This document shows, piece by piece, positions 28,692-35,732 of a stretch of 46,524 nt of DNA. The notes below the pieces were generated by a model. It ran no database searches. It saw nothing but the letters and a program-made list of their open reading frames with translations, and had not been told where the DNA came from. The stretch lies in NCBI GenBank assembly GCA_947464955.1, contig CANHZI010000011.1:1-46524 (forward strand), written 5' to 3'. Position 1 is the first letter of the stretch. The number at the start of each line of letters is the position of its first letter. This DNA comes from Oxalobacteraceae bacterium (GTDB lineage Bacteria > Pseudomonadota > Gammaproteobacteria > Burkholderiales > Burkholderiaceae_D). A program made the position numbers and the translations under genes.

Positions 28692-30525
28692 AGTTCACTT
28701 TCGTGAGCCTAAACCAGTTTAAATTCCAACCACCGTTGTTCGCTTTGATACCAAACTTATGTGAACCAGCACTCAGGCTCACATTGTGTTTGATGGTGGT
28801 CCAGGTTTGCCATCCTGCTGTCGCTGGAATATTGATCGCGCCATAAGCGGGTGTACCACCAGCTTCTTCCAGTACCAGATTTCCACCACCGCTTAAACTC
28901 GCCACCCGATACTCGACTTGGTAAGTGCCAGAGCTTGGAATATTCACCGCAGGGTACGACATCCAATCACCTGCATCGATATAGCCAACGTTCATTCCTC
29001 CGCCAGCATCACTCGTGTTTTCAAGCTTGACGCCGCTCATCACAAGGTAGTCTTCACCTTGAATCGTGATGCCGTCAGACGGCGGGATAGAAGCGGATTC
29101 AAACTTAATCCAATTGAGGTTAAATCCGCCACTTTTCGCAGATATGGCAAGGTTTTGTTTGCCCGCGGCGAGATTGACGGTGTGGCTAACTGTTGTCCAT
29201 GTTTGCCATCCACCGGTGTAGGGAATATTTACGCTGCCGTAACTAGGCGTACCGCCAGCTTGTTCTAGCTGGAGCACGCCATTACTGTTGGGGCTAGCGA
29301 CGCGATAGCTGACTTTATAGCTTCCGGCTGCAGGCACATCAACGCTGTAGCTCATCCAATCACCGGTATCGATATAGCCTACATTTTGACCGCCGCCAGT
29401 GTCGCTGCTTGATTCGGTTTGCACACCAGACATATTACAAAATGCTTCTGCTTCAAGTGTGCCCGGGGCGGTGAACGTGGTGCAAGTGCTCGGTGTGCTA
29501 CTTGGCCAAGTGGAGATAATGTTTTTGGCGAGATTGCCAGAGGCAGTGAGTTGTGATGGGCTCCAATTACCAGTCGCACTAGCGCCTGGCACTAAGGCAG
29601 AGGCACCTTCGTTTTTGTCGTTGAGCGCCCAGTTTGCATTACTGATGTTATTGCGCTTCATGAAGTCGACCCAGGCTGCGGTTTCGCCCGCGTTCACGCC
29701 ACCATCACCTGATGCGCCAACAGAACCCCATTCGGTAACGAATAGCGGGATGCCATTATTCAAGGCTGTGGTCGCCCAATCGCGCAGGTATTGGCCATGA
29801 CTGCCAGCATAAAAGTGCAGGGTATAGGCAATATTCTTATAGCCGGTGATAGGATCGCGCGATGCTTCATCTACCTTTTGAGACCATTGCGGCGTACCTA
29901 CGATAATCAGATTGTTTGGATCGATAGCACGAATCGCTGAGATCACAGCATTGGCGTAGGGTTTGATGGTGCCACTCCACGAGACTTGTAAAGGCTCGTT
30001 ATAGATCTCGTAAATCACATTGGGATAGTTCTTGTAGGTACGTGCCATTTCTTGGAAGAAGGCGATCGACTGTGCTTGGTAGTCTTCTGCATGATGGGTA
30101 TGCCAATCGATAATGACATACATATCGTTAGCGATTGCCGCATCGACCACCGCCTTGACGCGAGCCTTATTACTTGCTGGGTCTTGCAGGTAGCCGCCAT
30201 CATCATTGACACCCATTGCGGCGCGGACAATATTTGATTTCCAGTCGCGTTTTAAGGTGCTGACAACGCCAGCGTTATAAAATTTTTCACCACCCCAATT
30301 GTTGTTGCTCCAAAAGAGGCTATTTCCTGCAAAGCTAGCAACCTGGCCGCCCGCGAGAACTTTATTGCCGCTGGTGCTCAGTGGTTGTACGGCTTCAGCG
30401 TTAAAGCCCTGCATCAGGGCTAGGCTGCAGATACTGAGTTTAAATAGTTTGCCCAAAGTTGTACCGACTTGTCTTAGGTCGGATTGTGAACTCTGTGTTG
30501 AGGGGAGTTGGCTAAGCGTGTTCAT
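28690..30525 (-). CDS. Secreted GH5 endoglucanase with two CBM6 modules
   Basis: Predicted extracellular cellulase, 611 aa from ATG 30525 (MNTLSQLPST); the frame extends 34 codons upstream but GAGAGACG sits before this ATG. A long N-terminal region with a hydrophobic stretch ending NAEA looks like a signal peptide (about 50 residues). GH5 catalytic domain, about residues 55-345: acid/base E177 in YEIYNEP and nucleophile E265 in FVTEWGS, with IDWHTHH earlier. Two tandem CBM6-type carbohydrate-binding modules follow (about 353-475 and 485-610), clearly duplicates (shared GYIDxGDWMSY and GGWQTWTT/AGWQTWTT). A degradative gene among core genes, so possibly acquired or lineage-specific. Confidence 0.92.
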   Translation of the reverse strand: MNTLSQLPSTQSSQSDLRQVGTTLGKLFKLSICSLALMQGFNAEAVQPLSTSGNKVLAGGQVASFAGNSLFWSNNNWGGEKFYNAGVVSTLKRDWKSNIVRAAMGVNDDGGYLQDPASNKARVKAVVDAAIANDMYVIIDWHTHHAEDYQAQSIAFFQEMARTYKNYPNVIYEIYNEPLQVSWSGTIKPYANAVISAIRAIDPNNLIIVGTPQWSQKVDEASRDPITGYKNIAYTLHFYAGSHGQYLRDWATTALNNGIPLFVTEWGSVGASGDGGVNAGETAAWVDFMKRNNISNANWALNDKNEGASALVPGASATGNWSPSQLTASGNLAKNIISTWPSSTPSTCTTFTAPGTLEAEAFCNMSGVQTESSSDTGGGQNVGYIDTGDWMSYSVDVPAAGSYKVSYRVASPNSNGVLQLEQAGGTPSYGSVNIPYTGGWQTWTTVSHTVNLAAGKQNLAISAKSGGFNLNWIKFESASIPPSDGITIQGEDYLVMSGVKLENTSDAGGGMNVGYIDAGDWMSYPAVNIPSSGTYQVEYRVASLSGGGNLVLEEAGGTPAYGAINIPATAGWQTWTTIKHNVSLSAGSHKFGIKANNGGWNLNWFRLTKVN

Positions 30526-30874
30526 ATCGTCTCTCTTTTTTAATTGGAAAATAAAATTAACAAACCAGCTGTTGTGAACCCTTACAAGCTTGTGGTGACC
30601 AAACACGGGGGGCGCATCATAGAGCAAACCAGCAATGACGGTCCGGACGACATTGCCACAACTCTATCGAGCAAATTTGAGCACTTTGTTTTCCTGACGT
30701 CTTGTGCTGTGCAAGGCGGCAAGCGAAATCATTATTCAGAAAATACTTTCTCAAGATCGTGCGCTATTCGATCTTCGATTCAAGTTTCGCTCTTACTGTT
30801 GAGATAGGGGCGAACCCAAAATCAAACGACAGACTGTGCTGAATCCCATTCAGATCATCGAGAAGTCTCTTTTC

Positions 30875-30888
30875 TGAAAACGATTTCA
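30875..30888. promoter_or_regulatory. LacI/GalR-type operator, site 1
   Basis: TGAAAACGATTTCA matches the core consensus TGNAANCGNTTNCA of LacI/GalR-family regulators, with the central CG. 45 bp centre to centre from site 2. Confidence 0.5.
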
Positions 30889-30919
30889 AATATGAGATTA
30901 GCATGCTTTTTGTGAATTT

Positions 30920-30933
30920 GGAATCGTTTCCAT
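30920..30933. promoter_or_regulatory. LacI/GalR-type operator, site 2
   Basis: TGGAATCGTTTCCA also matches TGNAANCGNTTNCA, with five-base arms TGGAA/TTCCA. No LacI-family gene is in the window, so the cognate regulator must be elsewhere. Confidence 0.55.
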
Positions 30934-31100
30934 CTCGGTTGTCGAGTTTTTCGTTGGTGCGTAGCAGCATTCTGACTAAAGCCGTGAATTGCTAGGAACG
31001 GAAGATTTTGCTCCCTGGCTTGGGCTCGCTGCAAAGCTTTATTTACACCGCAAATGATTGGCTTGCATGATGCTGTCAATTCATTCGAGCTGAGCAGGGC

Positions 31101-31664
31101 TCAAGTAGCGATACGCAATAATTTGTTGATGAGTTCGCTTGAACTTGCGGCATTGAGCTTTTTCATCAATTTAGCACGATACATCTCGACGGTTCTTGGA
31201 CTGAGTTCGAGTTGGCGTGCGATCATTTTGCTAGTTTGACCATCAACAATCAGGGCGGCAATCTCGCGTTCTCGTGCTGTCATTTCGGGCGATACCGAAC
31301 GTTTGGCGCTGAGATCATCGAAGGTCCAGATACCAGCTGCATGAGGATCTTCGGGGTGAAGCGATCGTCCAGAAACATGGCACCAGAACAGTTCTTGATT
31401 TGCTCGTTTCATGATGCGTTCGTCGGAATACCAACCGGTTGTATTCAAAATCGGTACGATGCGCGCTCCCGTACGTTCAAATTCGTCGGAACTAGGGTAT
31501 AACATCAAGAATGATTCACCGACCAGGTCTTCTTTAGAAAAGCCAAACATGGCCGCCATGGCGTCGTTACAGGCAATAATGCGTCGATTCTGAGACACGC
31601 ACATGCCAACTGGTGCCATGCGGAAAATTGCTTCAAAGTCGACGTTGAGTTCGGGATTCATGTT
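31101..31664 (-). CDS. PAS domain-containing LuxR-type transcriptional regulator
   Basis: DNA-binding regulator of 187 aa (ATG 31664; a TTG four codons upstream is possible). N-terminal PAS domain, about residues 8-115, with FRMAPVGMCVSQNRRIIACN and MFGFSKEDLVGESFLMLYP; C-terminal LuxR/FixJ helix-turn-helix, about 125-187 (TAREREIAALIVDGQTSKMI, LSPRTVEMYRAKLM). The ligand is unknown. It is divergent from scoAB across 272 bases that contain a tandem repeat, so I infer that it controls scoAB. Confidence 0.87.
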   Translation of the reverse strand, partial: NMNPELNVDFEAIFRMAPVGMCVSQNRRIIACNDAMAAMFGFSKEDLVGESFLMLYPSSDEFERTGARIVPILNTTGWYSDERIMKRANQELFWCHVSGRSLHPEDPHAAGIWTFDDLSAKRSVSPEMTAREREIAALIVDGQTSKMIARQLELSPRTVEMYRAKLMKKLNAASSSELINKLLRIAT

Positions 31665-31808
31665 CCAAGTAGCCAATATGAGCTTGGGGTAAACGATTCG
31701 GATGCTTTGTTGTGTCAGTCTGACGAGTGCTGAAGCATACCTTGAAGTCGACCGCTTGGCGAGTCTGCTTCGAAGACATGGGTGAGATTTAGTTTTGCAT
31801 TCGGTGGA

Positions 31809-31873
31809 CTAGTAGTTCTACGGTATTGCGTTCATGCTCTAGCAGTTCTATGCTAGTTCGTTCGAGATATAAA
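31809..31873 (+). promoter_or_regulatory. Tandem 30-bp repeat and -10 box in front of scoAB
   Basis: Two direct repeats begin CTAGTAGTTCTACG at 31809 and CTAGCAGTTCTATG at 31839 (30-bp period, about 22 of 30 identical). The second contains the perfect dyad CTAGCA-N6-TGCTAG (31839-31856). A TATAAA -10 starts at 31868 without a good -35, which fits activation by a protein bound at the repeats. Confidence 0.5.
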
Positions 31874-31936
31874 ATTGTTTTGCTTTCCATTTTTTTTGCA
31901 CTACTTATTTTCCATTCATTCACTAGAGGGAGACGT

Positions 31937-32635
31937 ATGAATAAGCTCTATCCAGATGCCGCATCCGCATTAGCAGACATCGTTCAAGATGGACAAACAA
32001 TCGCCGTGGGCGGTTTTGGTTTGTGTGGGATTCCTGAAGCCCTGATCGCTGCCTTGCGCGACAGTGGCAAGAAAGAATTAACCGCGATTTCGAACAATGC
32101 CGGTGTTGACGGTTTTGGTCTAGGCCAGTTGTTGCATACACGCCAAATCAAGAAAATGATTTCTTCTTACGTTGGTGAAAATAAAGAATTCGAACGTCAG
32201 TATTTAGCAGGTGAATTGGAATTGGATTTCACACCACAAGGAACGCTGGCAGAGAAATTGCGCGCTGGCGGCGCAGGTATTCCTGCTTTCTTCACAAAAA
32301 CGGGCGTCGGTACGATCGTTGCTGAGGGCAAAGAAATACGTGAATTCGATGGTGAAAAATATGTGATGGAACGCTCTTTAGTCGCGGACGTTTCATTGGT
32401 CAAAGCATATAAGGCAGATAAAGCAGGTAATTTGGTGTATCGCAAAACCGCACGTAACTTTAATCCTAACGTTGCAATGGCGGGCAAGATCACCGTGGTT
32501 GAAGTTGAGCATTTGGTTGAAATTGGTGAAATCGATCCGGATCAAGTACATACGCCAGGTATCTATGTACACCGCATCATCGTTAATGCGAATCCTGAAA
32601 AACGCATTGAGCAACGCACAACGACACCAGCTTAA
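31937..32635 (+). CDS. scoA: 3-oxoacid CoA-transferase subunit A
   Basis: With ScoB, moves CoA from succinyl-CoA to acetoacetate, giving acetoacetyl-CoA. 232 aa from ATG 31937, with AGGGAG upstream; the frame extends further back without family resemblance. [14 protein letters not shown] near residue 26, SNNAG near 53 and the FFTKTGVGT segment are typical. Two-gene operon with scoB (78-base gap). PcaI (3-oxoadipate) is an alternative, but the bdhA neighbour favours acetoacetate. Confidence 0.92.
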   Translation: MNKLYPDAASALADIVQDGQTIAVGGFGLCGIPEALIAALRDSGKKELTAISNNAGVDGFGLGQLLHTRQIKKMISSYVGENKEFERQYLAGELELDFTPQGTLAEKLRAGGAGIPAFFTKTGVGTIVAEGKEIREFDGEKYVMERSLVADVSLVKAYKADKAGNLVYRKTARNFNPNVAMAGKITVVEVEHLVEIGEIDPDQVHTPGIYVHRIIVNANPEKRIEQRTTTPA

Positions 32636-32713
32636 TTACATCTTCAAGCATATTTTGAACTTACGATGCGTATTTAAGCGATCAATCACTTTACAGAATT
32701 AGAGGACATCATC

Positions 32714-33352
32714 ATGGCATGGAATCGTGACGAAATGGCTGCTCGTGCGGCGCAAGAATTACAAGATGGATTTTATGTGAACTTAGGTATCGGTTTACCG
32801 ACTTTGGTGGCAAACCACGTACCAGATCACATGGAAGTATGGTTGCAATCGGAAAATGGTTTGCTCGGTATTGGTCCATTTCCAACGGAAGATCAAGTTG
32901 ATGCTGACTTGATTAATGCAGGTAAACAAACAGTAACAACTTTGGCAGGCTCATCGATTTTCAGCTCTGCCGATTCGTTCGCGATGATCCGTGGCGGCAA
33001 AATCAATGTGGCGATCTTGGGTGCGATGCAAGTGTCTGAAAAAGGCGACTTAGCAAACTGGATGATCCCAGGGAAAATGGTCAAAGGCATGGGCGGCGCG
33101 ATGGACTTGGTGGCTGGTGTCGGTCGCGTTGTCGTGTTGATGGAGCACGTCGCGAAAGGTGATGCGCACAAGATTTTGAAAGAGTGCAATTTGCCTTTAA
33201 CTGGTGTAGGCGTGGTTGATCGCATCATTACTGATTTGGGTGTGATGGACATTACGGCTGACGGATTAAAGTTGATTGAGCTGGCTCCGGGTGTGACGAA
33301 GGAAGAGATTTTGGCTAAAACGGAAGCGAAATTGGATGTCTCTGCCGTTTAA
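32714..33352 (+). CDS. scoB: 3-oxoacid CoA-transferase subunit B
   Basis: Catalytic subunit of succinyl-CoA:3-oxoacid CoA-transferase; E47 in [12 protein letters not shown] forms the CoA thioester. 212 aa, normal length. GLGIGxP-type [13 protein letters not shown] near residue 24 and GGAMDLVAG near 128 are conserved. AGAGG precedes the start. Downstream lies an inverted repeat TTCGATCA/TGATCGAA (33365-33393) and then a terminator shared with bdhA. Confidence 0.93.
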   Translation: MAWNRDEMAARAAQELQDGFYVNLGIGLPTLVANHVPDHMEVWLQSENGLLGIGPFPTEDQVDADLINAGKQTVTTLAGSSIFSSADSFAMIRGGKINVAILGAMQVSEKGDLANWMIPGKMVKGMGGAMDLVAGVGRVVVLMEHVAKGDAHKILKECNLPLTGVGVVDRIITDLGVMDITADGLKLIELAPGVTKEEILAKTEAKLDVSAV

Positions 33353-33429
33353 TGACCTAGTAATTTCGATCAAATGATTGGCGAATGATCGAAGTTATAA
33401 CATTCGCATAATAGTCGTTGATAAAAGAA

Positions 33430-33463
33430 AAAAGCCTGAACTTTGAGAATAGTTCAGGCTTTT
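33430..33463. terminator. Bidirectional terminator between scoB and bdhA
   Basis: AAAAGCCTGAAC (33430-33441) pairs with GTTCAGGCTTTT (33452-33463), perfect 12-bp stem with A and T runs on opposite sides. Confidence 0.87.
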
Positions 33464-33487
33464 GCTTTGGTGCGAAGGTGGCCGAAT

Positions 33488-34282
33488 TTATTGTGCGACC
33501 CAGCCGCCATCCATATTCCAAGCAACACCACGAATCTGAGATGCGGCTTCACTGCAGAAGAATACCGCCAAGGCACCGAGTTGATCTGGCGTGACAAATT
33601 CGCGAGAAGGTTGTTTTTCTGAAAGCAGAGAAACTTTGGCCTCTTCATTGCTGATGCCATCGCGCGCTGCCCTATCATCGACTTGCTTTTGCACCAGCGG
33701 CGTCAATACGAAGCCTGGGCAAATCGCATTACAGGTAACGCCTGTCGTTGCGGTCTCCAGCGCCGTCGTTTTAGTCAAGCCGACGAGGCCGTGTTTCGCG
33801 GCAACATAAGCAGACTTCTGCGCGGATGCAACTAGTCCATGCACTGAGGCTAAATTAATGATGCGTCCCCAATTTTGTTGACGCATATACGGTAGTGCTA
33901 GACGTGTGGTGTGGAAGGCTGAGGTTAGGTTGATCGCGATAATCGCATCCCATTTTTCCACCGGAAAGTCTTCGATGCTAGAGACATACTGAATGCCAGC
34001 ATTGTTCACCAAAATATCGACTCCACCAAATTCACTTGCCGCTTGTTGCATCATTGCCTCAATCTCAGCGGCCTTACTCATGTCGGCACCACTGTAGCTG
34101 GTCTTTACCGCAAATTCTTTTTCGACTTGTTGACGGACTGCGGTGATTTCAGCCGCATCGCCGAAGCCATTGAATACAATGTTGGCGCCTGCGGCAGCGA
34201 GTGAGCGGGCAATACCAAGTCCAATCCCTGAAGTGGAACCCGTCACTAGGGCGGTTTTCCCCTCTAAATTACGTGCTGACAT
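33488..34282 (-). CDS. bdhA: 3-hydroxybutyrate dehydrogenase (SDR)
   Basis: Oxidises (R)-3-hydroxybutyrate to acetoacetate with NAD+, as in polyhydroxybutyrate breakdown. 264 aa from ATG 34282 with AAGGA upstream; the longer frame to 34336 is not supported. TGSTSGIGLGIARSL near residue 13, NNAGIQYVSSIEDFP (the HBDH-type NAGIQ), catalytic Ser in NLASVHGLVAS, YVAAKHG, and CPGFVLTPLV with the QKQ segment typical of HBDH; ends AWNMDGGWVAQ. Its product is the ScoAB substrate, and it converges on scoAB. Confidence 0.93.
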   Translation of the reverse strand: MSARNLEGKTALVTGSTSGIGLGIARSLAAAGANIVFNGFGDAAEITAVRQQVEKEFAVKTSYSGADMSKAAEIEAMMQQAASEFGGVDILVNNAGIQYVSSIEDFPVEKWDAIIAINLTSAFHTTRLALPYMRQQNWGRIINLASVHGLVASAQKSAYVAAKHGLVGLTKTTALETATTGVTCNAICPGFVLTPLVQKQVDDRAARDGISNEEAKVSLLSEKQPSREFVTPDQLGALAVFFCSEAASQIRGVAWNMDGGWVAQ

Positions 34283-34329
34283 GCTTTTTTCCTTAATTGA
34301 AAACAGTTTGAGGTAATAAGTGCGAAGAA

Positions 34330-34358
34330 AATTCAAATCATTGACGATTTTATGTCAA
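34330..34358 (-). promoter_or_regulatory. Candidate bdhA promoter with an inverted repeat
   Basis: On the minus strand TTGACA (34358-34353) is followed after 17 bp by TGAATT (34335-34330). The -35 is part of a TTGAC-N8-GTCAA inverted repeat (34341-34358) that could be an operator shared with the divergent hydrolase gene. The -10 match is weak. Confidence 0.35.
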
Positions 34359-34408
34359 ACACTCGTTAAAATGGTGTGTATTGCAGACTATTTTGAAAGT
34401 AATTCGCT

Positions 34409-35278
34409 ATGCCAGTTCAAATCAAGACCGTGCAGTGTTTATCACCTGCTGGATTGCATAAAATGGCCTATAAAGAATGGGGCGATCCTAGCAATCCAAA
34501 AGTTCTGGTTTGCGTGCATGGCGTGACGCGCGTCAGTGACGATTTTGACGCGCTAGCACAAGCGATGGAACATGAGTATCGCGTGATTTGCCCTGATGTG
34601 GTGGGGCGCGGTCGCTCTGATTGGTTGGCTAATCCGCAGTCATATCAGATTCCACAATACGTGAGTGATATGGTGACGCTACTGGCGCGCTTGAATGCGA
34701 CAACGGTCGATTGGTTTGGTACGTCCATGGGGGGCTTGATTGGTATCGGCTTGGCGGCGATGAAAGAGAGCCCGATTCGCAAATTATTGTTGAACGATGT
34801 TGGCCCTAGTTTACATTTTGAAGCACTGCAAAGAATAGGCCAGTACATTGGTGAGGACGTGCGCTTTGATCATTTTGACGATGCAGTGAAATTTATTCGC
34901 GAAATTTCCGCTTCTTTTGGTAAGCACAGCGACGCGCAATGGGAAAAACTAGCACGTGACGCCTTAAAGCAAAATGCCGAGGGAAAATGGATGCGCCACT
35001 ATGATTTGAAGTTATCTATTCCAGTCAAAGCAACGACACAAGAAGTGGCGGCAATGGGGCAGACGATGTTATGGGCGATGTATGACGTGATCCAAGCCGA
35101 AACTCTGGTCGTACGTGGGTCTGATTCTGATTTGCTGACAGTCGACGCGGTTCTTGAAATGCAAAAGCGGGGCCCGAAAGCAAGATCGATTGAAATACCT
35201 GCGGTTGGTCATGCCCCAACGTTTGTGCATGCTGATCAGATTGCGATCGCTCAAGATTTCTTTATGGGCAAGGCTTGA
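34409..35278 (+). CDS. Alpha/beta hydrolase
   Basis: 289 aa with the full catalytic triad: nucleophile S106 in GTSMGG, D239 in RGSDSDLL and H268 in VGHAPTF; oxyanion region CVHGVTRVSDDF. No signal peptide. The substrate is not predictable; esterase and C-C hydrolase activities both occur in this subgroup. It is 57 bases ahead of the RidA gene and probably co-transcribed with it. Confidence 0.85.
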   Translation: MPVQIKTVQCLSPAGLHKMAYKEWGDPSNPKVLVCVHGVTRVSDDFDALAQAMEHEYRVICPDVVGRGRSDWLANPQSYQIPQYVSDMVTLLARLNATTVDWFGTSMGGLIGIGLAAMKESPIRKLLLNDVGPSLHFEALQRIGQYIGEDVRFDHFDDAVKFIREISASFGKHSDAQWEKLARDALKQNAEGKWMRHYDLKLSIPVKATTQEVAAMGQTMLWAMYDVIQAETLVVRGSDSDLLTVDAVLEMQKRGPKARSIEIPAVGHAPTFVHADQIAIAQDFFMGKA

Positions 35279-35340
35279 GTCACTATCTCGAATTGTTGGT
35301 TTTCTAGTTTGTTTATTTTGTTTATTTAGGTGGTTTTTTT

Positions 35341-35685
35341 ATGCAACGCTTTCATGTCGGTCCACGTTTGTCCGAGTACGCTATTTTTAATAAAGTCGTT
35401 TATCTCGCTGGGCAAGTGCCTGAAGATCCAAGTCAAGATATCGTTGGTCAAACGCAAAACGTACTTGCGCAAATCGATCGCCTGTTAGAAGAAGCGGGTA
35501 GCGACAAGACGCGCATTTTGATGTGCCAAATCTTTATCACCGATATGGCAAATATGGCAGGTATGAATCAAGCCTGGGATGCGTGGGTTCCGCAAGGCAA
35601 TACGCCACCACGTGCTACGGTACAAGCGGCGTTAGCAAATCCAGATTGGTTAGTTGAAATTGTTGTGACTGCTGCACAAAAATAA
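35341..35685 (+). CDS. RidA family protein (YjgF/UK114)
   Basis: 114 aa. RidA proteins deaminate reactive enamine/imine intermediates released by PLP enzymes. The conserved substrate-binding Arg lies in PPRATVQAAL near residue 90, with LAGQVPED near 23. The C-terminal active-site Glu region is VEIVVTAAQ. This is one of the divergent RidA subgroups (Rid2-7 or RidA-like), so catalytic competence is not certain. Followed by relA after 47 bases. Confidence 0.86.
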   Translation: MQRFHVGPRLSEYAIFNKVVYLAGQVPEDPSQDIVGQTQNVLAQIDRLLEEAGSDKTRILMCQIFITDMANMAGMNQAWDAWVPQGNTPPRATVQAALANPDWLVEIVVTAAQK

Positions 35686-35732
35686 TATTGTCGATGTCCA
35701 GGCTTTAGGGCTTGTAACACTTGTAAAGAATC

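Larger units (their letters stand above)
30526..31100. other. Non-coding region upstream of the cellulase gene
   Basis: 575 bases between the PAS-LuxR stop and the cellulase start, AT-richer than neighbours, with no credible ORF on either strand. It holds two LacI/GalR-type operator palindromes (listed separately). A weak minus-strand promoter TTCACA, 18 bp, TATTTG lies between the two operators. If used, the cellulase message has a 5' leader of about 350 bases. Confidence 0.5.

Noticed and set aside
30764-31079. Minus-strand ORFs of 68 and 74 residues upstream of the cellulase
   Set aside because: No initiation signals, no recognisable motifs, and they cover the operator region; composition looks non-coding.
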